Assembly: GCF_035083965.1 (NCBI RefSeq)
Contig: NC_089736.1
Span: 10,254,207-10,318,206, forward strand
Direction: 5' to 3'
DNA: 64,000 nt
Source: Branchiostoma lanceolatum
Lineage: Eukaryota; Chordata; Leptocardii; Amphioxiformes; Branchiostomatidae
Shown: positions 9,791 through 20,289 of the stretch, one piece after another
Numbering within the stretch: the stretch's first letter is position 1
Layout: every line of letters begins with the position of its first letter
The notes under the pieces: generated by a model
What the model saw: only the letters and a program-made list of their open reading frames with translations
Databases searched by the model: none
Told to the model about the DNA's origin: nothing
Made by a program: the position numbers and the translations under genes

Positions 9791-12700
9791 GCAAGTCTCG
9801 TCGACGTATTTCCCCATCATGTGCTTTTTAAGTTTCGGTTTTTGTAAACTAGATCTAGTCACCTTTCCGTTATAGAAGGAAGGAAGAAAGACAGAAATCA
9901 AGATGAACTAGATACGGACGACAGCTTCTTCCCTTCTGGATGTTGAAATCGTCACAAACAAGGTTATTTATACGAGGCGCGGGGACGAAACGTGCTGACT
10001 TGCATGTTGCCCACGCGTGCGGATAGGAGGGCCGCCCAGGCCACACCCCCATCACTCCCGACCGCCAGCCAATCACAGAGCCGCGTGAGGGGGTGTGGCG
10101 ACGGGATTGCAGCATCTCTGGGCAATCCCATTTAACAGATGGGGGTGTGATAAATGATTTATAGCGTATTCTTTTATAGCGTGGTAATAAAATCTTATCT
10201 TTAGATGGTAGGAATACTTGGTGCTGATATATAACATGTGGAAACGCTGAGAGGCTTTTGTTGCACAAGAAATAGTGTTTCGTAATGCGGCTATTGCGAA
10301 ATAGATCCGAGCAACTCCAATGTACCTTCCAGTCTGCGACCACACACTTTCATGTGGTTGCACAACACGGAATACATTATTTATACAACTGATTTAGTGA
10401 TTATCACACCATTGATAGAAAATATAGAAGTTGATGTATATTGCACATTTTCTACTCAACACATTTCAATATCATTTCAAGGTTTCTGTTTTTCAATTTC
10501 TTTTCTTATCAAATCATTACAATTTGGGATATTTACCTAATTCTGTGAATACACTGAAAGTGAAAATAAAAGGCTCATGATCAGTTCTTCAAGCGATAGT
10601 TTGAAATTCTGTAACCTCGGCTTTCTCACGCTTTCTTGCCCTTGAACTCAGCCTATACAACTTTAAGGAGCGAGTTACATGTGTCTAGCATACCATGTGG
10701 TTTCTACAAAAGCACCGTTACTGACGGTTACTTTTGTAGTCTATTCTTTGATCTGTTGAGTCATGTTCCTCGCGTACTCGCCACGACCTCTTCAATTGTA
10801 GTCGTGAATTTTGCAGACGACAGTTGTTTAAGATAAAGGGGTGGGTGTGCGTTTCCGGACGTGGAAATTGGTATTTTTAGACATTTTGGCGTAAAATCAA
10901 ACACTGATAATTTGAAAGACAGGAAAAAAATTCATTAAAGACTGTGCAAAATTCCCACTATAGTATGAGCACTTATGTCAACCAGCCAAAGCTATTGGTT
11001 ACGTGATTTGACTATGCCCTCTCCATCTATTAACTCTCCCTTCTCTCCTCCTTCCTATCTCCTTTTCTCTCCCCCTCACTCTCCCTCTCTCCCTCAGTCA
11101 CTCTGCCCCCTCTCTTTCCCTCCCTCTCTCTCTCCCCCTCTCTCCCCTCCCCCTCTCTCTCCACCCCTCTTTCTCTCTGTCTCCCTCTCTCTCTTTCTCT
11201 CCGTCTCTCTCCCTCTCTCTCCCCCTCTCTCCCCTCTCCCTCTCTCTCCACCCCTCTTTCTCTCTGTCTCCCCCTCTTTCTCTCCGTCTCTCTCCCTCTC
11301 TCTCTCCATCTCTCTCCCCTAAGGGCTATTCCACTTACGATATAGTTAGAGGGCGTCTGTAAGAAGTAAATCGACCCCCGCACACTGCTCCAGTCGACCC
11401 TTCCTGCATGCCATCCTCCCCGTGCGTGTGTCAGTCGGTTTCCCTGGCTTACATCAACCCTGATTAACGGACATGTTTTCCCGCGGTTTGTGGGCCAGGC
11501 AACAACTCGGTGCTCTATATTTGTCACCTTCGCCTAGATACCGCAAAAATGCCGCCGATTTGATGGTAGGGGGGCAGAAGTGATGATTGTGGCTCGGGTT
11601 GTGGAATCTTCGGCATTCTGGAAGTAGTTGGCACATGTCTAACAGTAGTAACACGCGATGGTGGTACATGTACGAAAGCTGCGGAGCTATCGTATTTTAT
11701 TTTATTTATTGGTTTTGGCTGTTTTGGACACACAGCCAGGGCTGCCCAACTAGCCTGAGGCGACCACAGAGTACAGTAGGGGTATCCTCATTAGATTTCA
11801 GTCACACTACTAGTATTCTATGACGGCACAAAATGCCATGTTTTATAATGTGCCAACTGTTAGATGAGATTGCATTTTTGTGTCACAACTGTTCGAACAT
11901 ATCTAAAACATCTTGAAACATTTAAAGACCACGGTGATTTTTGATATATTAAGATTATACAGTAGTATACACTGAAATTACCAGGTTATTTTATCATCGT
12001 TTAGCATAGTCTAAAACGATCGTTTTGTAGTGTGTTTCATTGTGTTGCATAGTGCAAGGTTGATATCAATGACTATCCTGTAAACAACTCATTTGTGGAT
12101 GTATCTTTTTTAACCGATTCAGAGATTTGATTGTTTTGAAACAACAGATTTTGGCAACTGAGCAACAAGCTGTCAAGGATGAAAAACGTTTTCCTTATCC
12201 CTTGTATTTCTTAGTAGGTCGCAAAATCAGTTATATCTGATAAGCACAGTCGAGTACTTGACAAAACTTATCTTAAAGATAAACCTTATCTTTTTTTCTC
12301 GTTAAACAATAGTTGTCAATTTAGAGCATGACACTGCAATTGTTAGCCAGGATTGGCGTAGATACACGTGTACAAAATGAAGCACAATAAAGCTTTAGTA
12401 ATAGAAATGAAAGAACGTATTCTGCGTTTTAAATGGTTTGAATTGAAGGACAGTCAGTAGCATTTTTGTGTGTTTTCGACGTCGGTCGTTTTGGTAAGGG
12501 TACGGTTGCATTCGTACGATTATCGTGCATTCAGAAACTTAGGGCATACATGTGTTGCACAAAATACTTGCTACCAAAAAGGCGGTCTTAGATCCTTGTA
12601 GGCGGTTGGCTCGGGGCCACAGCCCGCTTGACCTTGAAACCTACGACATCAAAATCTTACGACGACCTACTACTAATGTGACCGTGCCCTACCCCCAGTT

Positions 12701-12813
12701 CACTGGGGGGGGGGGGACCTCGCTGCGACCGCCCTACGACCGACCGATTTGACAGAACGCACAACGAATTTCAAAGATAAAAACGAACCTTTTTGCGCTT
12801 TTTGTGTTTAGTT
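9791..12813. other. Gene-poor stretch with a CT-rich satellite
   Basis: No coding exon that I can support. The first 600 bp upstream of the peptide gene are fairly CpG-rich and include a 157-codon minus-strand open frame (10343-9870) without recognisable features. A short stem-loop with arms CTACAAAAG/CTTTTGTAG lies at about 10702-10739. The rest is AT-rich with short frames only. Confidence 0.4.
11031..11322. repeat. CT-rich low-complexity tract
   Basis: About 290 bp of CTCTCCC and CTCTCTC units. Open frames across it on either strand (Ser/Pro-rich or Arg/Glu-rich) are artefacts of the repeat. Confidence 0.9.
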
Positions 12814-12824
12814 CTCTTATCAGT

Positions 12825-13570
12825 GCCGGTGCAATGACCCGGTCTGCCTTTTTACCGGAATGCCCCGGAATGCCCTTTTAACACCGGAATGCCCCGGAAT
12901 GCTCACAAAGGAGGGTGAATTCTACCGGAATACACTATACTATGATGAGTAAACATCACAGGTTGCTGTATCTTGGCATGAAATGATATATCTATGGCCC
13001 AGGGAACGAGAAATCACTAGAGATTAGTGATGGCTATCGGCGTCGGCGCCCCGCCAGTCGCCATGTTTGTTTTCTATTGCTGACTGGGGAACTATCGCCG
13101 ATCGCTAATTTCTATTGATTTCTCGTTTCCTGGCCCTAAATATATAATTTCATGCCAAAATACACTGCGGCAACCTGTGATGTTTACTCATCAAAGCATA
13201 GTGTATTCCGGTAGAATTCACCCTCCTTTATGGGCATTCCGCGGATCCGGGGCATTCCGGTGTAAAAAGGGCATTACGGTAAAAGGCAGACCCCAATGAC
13301 CTAGTGGGTAGAGTGTTCGCCTTGCATACGGTAGGTTGTGAGTTCGAACCCCGGCCGAGTCGTACCAAAGACTTTAAAAATGGTACATACTGCTTTCTCT
13401 GCTTAGCACACATTTGGGAAAGAGTGTGGTAGTTAAACACACACCACTACCAGAAGACTAGCCCCCTGCTGTAGTGACTTGCACAAAGTTGTGTGGCCCA
13501 GGGCTGCCGAAACGGAGATGGGCACCGCCTTATGCACCATCTCACGGTGCGGGGAGGACTTTAACTAACT
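12825..13570 (+). mobile_element. tRNA-derived SINE, interrupted by a foldback element
   Basis: An 11-bp target-site duplication, CTCTTATCAGT, lies at 12814-12824 and 13571-13581. Between the copies is a tRNA-like head whose first 15 bp (12825-12839) are separated from the rest (13302 onward) by an inserted foldback element. The head has an A-box-like stretch (TAGTGGGTAGAGTGTTCG), a B box (GAGTTCGAACCCC) and an anticodon-loop position reading TTGCATA, similar to a tRNA-Ala(UGC). A tRNA-unrelated body follows. Without the insertion the element is about 284 bp. Confidence 0.82.
12840..13293. mobile_element. 454-bp foldback element (long palindrome) with 8-bp target duplication
   Basis: Nearly the whole element is one inverted repeat. 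The left arm runs from GGTCTGCCTTTTTACCGG and the right arm ends with the reverse complement, with arms of about 215 bp. Each arm has internal GGAATGCCCC-type subrepeats. The sequence CAATGACC occurs immediately on both sides (12832-12839 and 13294-13301). An 8-bp duplication is typical of hAT-type transposition, so a hAT-derived non-autonomous element is a reasonable guess. It has no coding capacity. Confidence 0.82.
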
Positions 13571-13581
13571 CTCTTATCAGT

Positions 13582-14040
13582 CATACTTTATTTTGAGTCA
13601 AGGGTTTAAAATAATCCAATTTAGGTCGCAGTGAGGTTGCAGCGCCAACGCCCTGGAATGGGGGCTTAAACGGTAAAAATGCTTGTTCATGAAATCTTCT
13701 CTGCGGGTCAACAAGTTGTTTTTCAGCTCTGGAGATCTATAATTACGAAGTAGGGTGATGTGGCGTGATGTGAAAGTTGATCCCCGTATTTTCCCCACAT
13801 GTGGCGATCCGAGGGGCCGGCGAGAGCCGACCTCGTGCGGCACCGAGCACATGTTCGGCACGCAGAAAACAGGCCGTCGGTTCCGACATTGCCTAATCTC
13901 CAAGCAGATGTAAGGTCCGGCTTGTTTGACACGCGTTTGTGCATCAATTTGCGTTTTTTCTAACTTTCCTCCCCCTAGGTGGCTGTAAGAGAGGCCCGGC
14001 ATTCAGAACATCTTCTAAAACAATCGTGGCGTCGTCGTGG
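13582..14040. other. Unassigned intergenic sequence
   Basis: A 134-codon minus-strand open frame (14002-13598) crosses this region without a recognisable domain. A single AATCTCCAAGCAGATG repeat end occurs near 13897. I see no supportable gene. Confidence 0.35.
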
Positions 14041-14330
14041 CGGCGGTGTCATTTCGCGGTGGCGAGAACCCAGAGGTCCTGGGTTCGAATCCTGACATGG
14101 AAATGCACTGCATAGGAATTTATTCACTTCACTCAGGTGATAATGAGTACCTAGCGTCGGTTAGGGACGTCCCGCGGATAGGACGTTAAAAGTAGAGTGG
14201 CGGTCCCGCGTTTAATGATAGCCACACCTTGAACACGTAAAAGAACCTCATAGAAAATCGTAGGGGTCCTTCCCGGTGTGAGTGGATCAAATAAATCCAT
14301 ACGTCTTTGCATCCTGTACTATTCAATACA
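14041..14330 (+). mobile_element. tRNA-derived SINE, second family
   Basis: A tRNA-like head with B box GGGTTCGAATCCT near 14080 is followed by a body shared with the copy at 63430-63690: TTCACTCAGGTG, GAGTACCTAGC, CGGATAGGACGTTAA, a GTAGGGGTCC block and GTGTGAGTGGAT. That second copy, about 50 kb away, supports a dispersed family. Confidence 0.7.
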
Positions 14331-15549
14331 AACTTGGCGTGTCAAACCATGTGGCGGGTTTCCTAGTATTCAATACAAACAAACAAATACAAACAAACAA
14401 CCCTTATCATATATGCTTGAAGATTTAGACATATCAAAGAGGTTTGAATAGGACATCCATTTTAAACCTCCTTGCGCATACTTCGTTTAAACCCCAAAAA
14501 TATAATTGTGGGTGGTCGGCTTCTTTCAACATGAATATGCCCCTTTTTCTTGCTCTTTCTTTGCCTTAAAATTCCCACTATATTTTTCCCACGCTCTACC
14601 CCCAACTTCCCCCAAACTACCAAAAAACGCAGGAAATTAACGCCCTCAATTCATCAAGAAAATGTTGACAGTTTTCTGTCTTTTATCGTTCGCCAAATTT
14701 TGTATGTAACTCAGTGCAAACCTTATCTATTCCCAACATTAACCAATGATACCGGCAGATACAGCAGTGAACTGTAATTGGAGACAGATGTTGACCAACA
14801 TATTTCCTCGTTTTGATGCTGTCAATGTTGTCTGGCGACGCTGACGTAATGGCTTCCAATTCTAATCTCCAAGCAGATGTGGGGTGCGGTTTGGTTTATA
14901 CCTGCACCATCTTGCATCTGCTTGGAGATTAAACATCTGTAAACTTGACATGTGATGTGCTATGCTGGAATCATTAAAACAAAAGTAGATTTTCACTCTT
15001 TATTTTATTTCCACCATCAATCAATCAAAGAAATGCGATGTGCATTCTATACCAAAGCTGAACACAGGAATGAGGCGCTCACTTCACCCACACAAAACGA
15101 AGCCCCTGTTTGCAGCTCCATCTTGCGAAGTACGTGAAAACGACAATGACAGGATGCGAGGAAGTGTTTACTTTGACGAAAATCGTAAAGATTGTTTAGA
15201 GGATTGTATAGGCTCTTTTTGCATATTGCTTGGATCGAAAAAAGCTTTTATCTTAGATTTACATAGATTGCTACAACTTTTTACTCCCGAAGTTTTCGTT
15301 GACAAGTTTATCTTAGGTCATAATTTTTTCCACGAAACGTAACTTTATATTGAAAGGATTCAACATTATCAAAGATATTCGACATTAGTTAAGGGTCACT
15401 CTAAGTTTGGAAATGCGAACTAAAACTCTACAAGAGCTTAAAAGATATTCGCAGGATAGACAAACAGAGAAAAAGAAAGTCGCAATTCTTTTGATGGATT
15501 TTGTATTCTTTGTGTTGACGTCACTGCCAGAATGCTGTGGTCACGTGAT
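14331..15549. other. AT-rich intergenic stretch downstream of the first Reeler gene
   Basis: Contains the small palindromic element at 14864-14930 and short open frames only. A plus-strand frame of 100 codons (15040-15342) has no family features. Confidence 0.35.
14864..14930. mobile_element. Minimal 67-bp inverted-repeat element, AATCTCCAAGCAGATG ends
   Basis: Begins AATCTCCAAGCAGATG and ends with CATCTGCTTGGAGATT, an exact terminal inverted repeat with a short spacer. The ends resemble those of the larger elements at 24489 and 27784, so it may be an extreme internal deletion of the same family. Confidence 0.7.
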
Positions 15550-18500
15550 CTAATTCATCACGGCGTACGCTGATTGGAGGAGGCAAAGTATGATGACGTA
15601 GTAGGCTGGCTTGGCAAAGATGGCGCTGCTTGCTGAAAAAAGGCAAAATTCAAACAAAATTTTGAGCTGATTCCGTTATGGCTGGTATGTTTTCATTAAA
15701 ATTCATAGAAATGTTATGCAATTGAATCCTTTTTGTTCTTGGCAATGGAACGGATTTGTCCCATAAGAACTGTTGGAAACTGATAACTTCGAAGCACTAA
15801 ATGTGATCATGAGAATATTGTCCACCCGCTTTTTAAAACTTACAGCATCAAAACAAGTCAAGTTTACCTTGCATGACTTGGCTTGACTGAATATTCATCC
15901 AGTACGTCACTTTCTGCTCTGCAACAGTCGCCCTATTCAAACATAAACAACGTCATCAGAACTTCGTCAGTGACTGATACCTGAGAACCGTAATCTGCAT
16001 AATGAATTTGCATAACAACTTTGCATAAAAAATTTGCATACTGAATTTGCACGACATAATTTGCATAATGGGGCATATCTGAAGAGCTTACATGAACTGC
16101 ACATTTCCCACGCCAGTCGACGGAGCGTTCCAAGTCAGGGTGATGTTTTGTTTCTCGTTGGTGTTGGCGTGAGTCATGCTGCTGTCAGCAGTCGTGCACT
16201 GTGTGGTCTTGGTGTTGGCCGGGGCGTTGGAGAAGGTACCGATGGGCGTGGTCATCCCGGGTCGGCGGGCCTGGAGCAGGAATCCGCGGAACACCGGCCC
16301 GACGATCTGAACTGTAACGTTACAATTTACAAAGATTTGAAACAAAGACTTTTCAAATATATGCCAGAGCGGTGTGTGAGTGAGTGCTGTGTCCGGTTCG
16401 TCTATGTTGTAGAGGCAATGATTTGTCTTGTCCCTTACTTTACCCAGAGCTCTCCATTTTTTACCCAGAAAGGATCCGTGAAATGGACTATTAAGCAAGC
16501 CCCCTCCCATTATCCATACTACGCTTGCGCTAACTACGTTTTCATTTCCTGCCGTTTGAAAAACAGGTGTGTACCGGATTTTAACTGTTTGATATCTGCA
16601 AGTCATGCTGTGGTGTTGCCATGCCACCAAACCCCTGCATTGATCTGCATATGAAAAGGGCTTTGTAGCAAGGTTGACGACTCCCTTGTGGGTACACAAA
16701 TGTTCCGAGTTTCTTTGAGGCGTAATCCGGCAAAAGATGGTAGAGAATTGATAAAAAGTATGTGCCTTGGATCTAGACAGTTTCCCGACACAGTCGCAGT
16801 TGTGTTCCCATAAAGGGTTCTAAAGTGTTCTTGACTCCCAGCGCCGACGGCGAAAATACTAGTATGCCAGGGCTGCGTGTGAGCACTGTGTCCGGTTCGT
16901 CTATGTTGTAGAGGCAATGACTTGTCTTGTCCCTTACTTTACTCAGAGCTCTCCATTTTTTACCCAGCATGCGAATGGATCCGTGAAATGGACCATAAGC
17001 AACCCCCCTCCCCATTATCCATACTACGCTTGCGCAAACTACATTTTCATTTCCTGCCGTTTGAAAAACAGGTGTGTACCGGATTTTACCTGTTTGATAT
17101 CTGCAAGTCATGCTGTGGTATTGCCATGCCACCAAACCCATGTATTGATCTGCATATGAAAAGCACTGTACAGCAAGGTTACGATTCCCTTGGGGGTACA
17201 CAAATGTTCCGAGTTTCTTTGAGGCGTAATCCGGCAAAAGATCCGATAAACACAATTCCATAGTTTATTAAGTATGGTAGAGAACTGATAAAAAGTATGT
17301 GCCTTGGATCTAGACAGTTTCCCGACACAGTCACAGTTGTGTTCCCATAAAGGGTTCTAAAGTGTTCTTGACTCCCAGCGCCGACGGCGAAAATACTAGT
17401 ATGCCAGGGCTGCGTGTGAGAGCTGTGTCCGGTTCGTCTATGTTGTAGAGGCAATGACTTGTCTTGTCCCTTTCTTTACTCAGAGCTCTCCATTTTTTAC
17501 TCAGAAAGGATCCGTGAAATGGACCATTAAGCACCCCCCCCCCATTATCCATACTACGCTTGCGCAAACTATATTTTCATTTCCTGCCCTTTTAAAACAG
17601 GTGTGTACCGGATTTTACCTGTTTGATATCTGCAAGTCATGCTGTGGTATTGCAAGGACATATAATGTCCTTGGGTATTGCTATGCCACCATGCATTTAT
17701 TTGCATATGAAAAGGGCTGTACAGCAAGGTTCACGATTCCCTTGGGGGTACATAAATGTTCCGAATTTCATCGAAGCGCAATCCGGCCAAAGATCCGATA
17801 TAAACACAATTCCACCGTATGGTAGAGTCTAGGTAAGAGAACTGATAAAAAGGCATGAGGTGCCTTGGATCTAGACAGTTTCCCGACACAGTACTTGACT
17901 CCCAGCGCCGACGGTGAAAATATTTGCCTCCAGGCTTCCTACTGGGGTGCGGACCGTGGGATTTGGCAAAAAATGGAATATTTTGGCCAGTAGAGTCAGT
18001 TCTCGGGAAGGTTAACATTTCCCCCTCTAAAGCGCATAGGCAATGAAAATCTATGTTGGCCAAACTCCCCTAGCAACCAGCTTATTATTTTAGTCATGTA
18101 GTAGTCTGGTAGAGACTACGCAAATGCCACGAAACGGCTTTATATCGACCGAATCGCCGGTTTACGTGGGAACATCCGACAGTAGATCTATACATTAGCA
18201 AAACTGTGATACGGCCCTCTAAACTCTACGGATAGAGTCTGAACTCTTCCCATTTTTACATTGAAATTCAAAGTTTTGTAATAAAAGGCTTCAGTGAAAC
18301 AGAAAGTAATCTAAACTGACAAATTACCCGACACAATGGTAAACTCACTACGCCTTTCAATTGGCATTCATTATGTACACTAGCATGCCCCTGTATAGGT
18401 CTGTCTGTGTGCGTGCGTGTGTTGTTCTAGCTTTGTATAGCAGTAAACAGGGATGCCGTGGTTCGTCTGAATTCCGTAGAATTCGTGTGTATTCTATAAA

Positions 18501-19067
18501 GCCCGTGTGAATTCCGTAAAATTCGTATGTATACTTAGGCACCCCTGGTTAATGTATAGCCTCCACCAGGCCCTTGAAAGGATCGTAGAATTCGACAGAA
18601 AACGGAATAATTAACCAGTAGGGTCAGTCCATGGTTGAAGATCACCTTTCGCCCGCGTAGGAGCCTGCAAATGAAACCCTTGCAAATATTCTCCCTATAG
18701 CCGGCGTAGTTAGTCTGGTAGAGACTAGTTAATGTACACATTTACAATCACAAAGCGATCAATACAGGTGGTCCTTGTGATCTTTCCTTATTCCTAATTA
18801 AAACTTAATTGAACTTCCTACCACCTTTGAAGTAGCCATGTTATAATATCACCCACCTGACAGATTCCTCCCCGGTGTATACTTGTCTCCCACCACAATA
18901 GAGTAAGGGCTGGTGGAGTTCTGAGGGTCCACCGGGGAGCCGGCGTTCATGTGTCCCGGGCGCATGGTGACACAAGCACCGGCGGGCGCTCCGCTCCCGA
19001 AGCCATCGCAGCCCGAGAAAAACGCGACGATAACGCTCAAAGCGAGGACGAGTTTGCGTGCCGCCAT
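15550..19067 (-). CDS. Reeler-domain surface protein A, 192 residues, four exons
   Basis: Minus-strand exons: 19067-18857, 16311-16092, 15932-15868 and 15632-15550, phases 1, 2, 1. Residues 1-22 form a signal peptide (hydrophobic core LVLALSVIVAFFSG). The Reeler domain follows: an N-terminal Cys with MRPGH, QNSTSPYSI, the Y-x-PG turn in YTPGRNLSV, the signature VFRGFLLQARRPG, a Cys near TKTTQC, NITLTWNAP and TVAEQKVTYWMN. The C-terminus (AKPAYYVIILCLLQSAYAVMN) is hydrophobic with no cytoplasmic tail, preceded by small residues, which fits a GPI-anchor signal. Reeler proteins of this size include insect immune-induced defence proteins; that role is known for the family, not shown here. The start was chosen by alignment with the two paralogues; an in-frame ATG 30 nt upstream would add ten residues and bury the signal peptide. 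Intron 1 holds 500-bp repeats. Confidence 0.9.
16330..17900. repeat. About 500-bp tandem repeat, three copies, in intron 1 of Reeler gene A
   Basis: Units start near GAGGCAATGACTTGTCTTG at about 16411, 16912 and 17449, giving periods of roughly 500 and 537 bp. The third copy is truncated near 17900. Each unit includes the same GAGCTCTCCATTTTTTACCC, GGTGTGTACCGGATTTTA and GGATCTAGACAGTTTCCCGA blocks. Overlapping open frames on both strands recur in each unit but change frame and have no domains. Confidence 0.85.
17925..18118. mobile_element. CTCTACCAG inverted-repeat element, copy 1 (diverged)
   Basis: The right end TAGTCTGGTAGAGACTAC matches the family ends. Internal blocks such as TTTTGGCCAGTAGAGTCAGT and TTGGCCAAACTCCCCTAGC resemble the other copies. 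The left end is weak. Confidence 0.5.
18558..18728. mobile_element. CTCTACCAG inverted-repeat element, copy 2
   Basis: Starts AGCCTCCACCAG and ends CTGGTAGAGACT, with the internal block AATATTCTCCCTATAGCC shared with copies 3-5. About 170 bp with no coding capacity. It lies 113 bp beyond the intron-side end of Reeler gene A exon 1. Confidence 0.65.
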
Positions 19068-20289
19068 TTCCTGTCGTTCTGAAGTTCTAACTGACACACC
19101 TTGTGTCCTGTGTAAGGGCGTAAATTATGAACGAGTCACGTGGTCTGACGACTGTTGTTGTTGTTAGACCTGTTTGACAGGTGATTTGAGATCTACTAGC
19201 AACCCTAATATACTGTATTTCACTTTATCTTCACGGTAGCAAAATTTCACGGTGTAAGGAGAATACTATTAGACAGTTTCACTGAACTTTAACTTCATGG
19301 TGGCGGCAGGTGATTTACAGAACGGATGTGTGAAGGAGTCATAGATAATAACAACAGGTTGTTTTCACGGTGATGAAAGAAACAAGAATTACAGTACGTT
19401 GTTGTTTACTGGACTTAAAGTATTGTCCAAAGTTACAAGTGCTGTTTAAAAAGGTAGCATTTCTCGGTGCATTTCGGGGTACATGCGAAAAATACAAACA
19501 TGCATGTAAAACATGTTAGATACATGCATGTCTTGCTGGTTGGCAACTTATGTAGACCAGTTTAATATATCAAAAGAGCACACAGGATGATAACGATCCG
19601 TATGTCAGTTTTTATCAAATTCATTACTTATTTATTTTTAATTACAGTGCTGGTACTCCATACAGCGCCCCCACTCGAAGCGAACGGTACTGCAGGTATA
19701 CAAATGCTAGAATTAAGTGACAATAGTAGAAAAAAATAATAAAATGTCGTTTCTGTAACTTGCCATAAAATGATAACTCTCTTTTATTCTAATTCTAGAT
19801 TGTGCGCAACCCATCTTTATTACGTCCCCTATATGAATGGTTCCATAACGATTTTTGTCGTATTGACCTAATATGATTCGTTACCTTAACGGCTATGACG
19901 TGAGTCTTGTCCGCCATATTGTCTAGTTACATCTGGAAGTTGTCAGGTAGACTAGAATCTACACGTGCAATTACTGTGACGTAAGTACCTCAAACAGCAT
20001 GGCTACTGCTAGATCACATAGAAACGCACTATGAAGACAAGTACACGAACATTCGAATCAGGTTATGACCAAAAAACACAAATAGGAAGGTTCACGATTC
20101 TAAGTACGCAAGAGCAAGGTCAAAGGTGAAGGCCCCTGACTTGTAGACAGGTATTGTCTCAACCATGCTTTGCACATGGCTGGATGCATATATCGGTTTG
20201 CATAACAATGGTAAACGTTTCAGGGACCTTGCGCATGCGTACTTAGAATCGTGAACCTCCTTATATAAGTGACAAGGCGATCACGTGGT
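19068..20289. other. Spacer between Reeler genes A and B
   Basis: Holds the 5' flank of gene A and the 3' flank of gene B. AT-rich with short frames. I see no TATA box at the expected distance from gene A and no third gene. Confidence 0.4.

Noticed and set aside
9870..10343. 157-codon minus-strand open frame upstream of the cysteine peptide gene
   Set aside because: No domain, no signal peptide and no splice-supported partner; it overlaps the promoter side of the peptide gene. Length alone is weak evidence here.
11030..11527. 165-codon minus-strand open frame
   Set aside because: Arg/Glu repeat translation of a CT-rich tract.
13302..13375. A functional tRNA gene
   Set aside because: The tRNA-like head is split from its first 15 bases by the foldback element and continues into a SINE body with a flanking target duplication.
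13598..14002. 134-codon minus-strand open frame
   Set aside because: No family features; overlaps a CTCCAAGCAGATG repeat end.
16034..17832. Several 80-200 codon open frames on both strands
   Set aside because: They follow the 500-bp intronic repeats of Reeler gene A, change frame between units and partly overlap the true Reeler exon 2 in the wrong frame.
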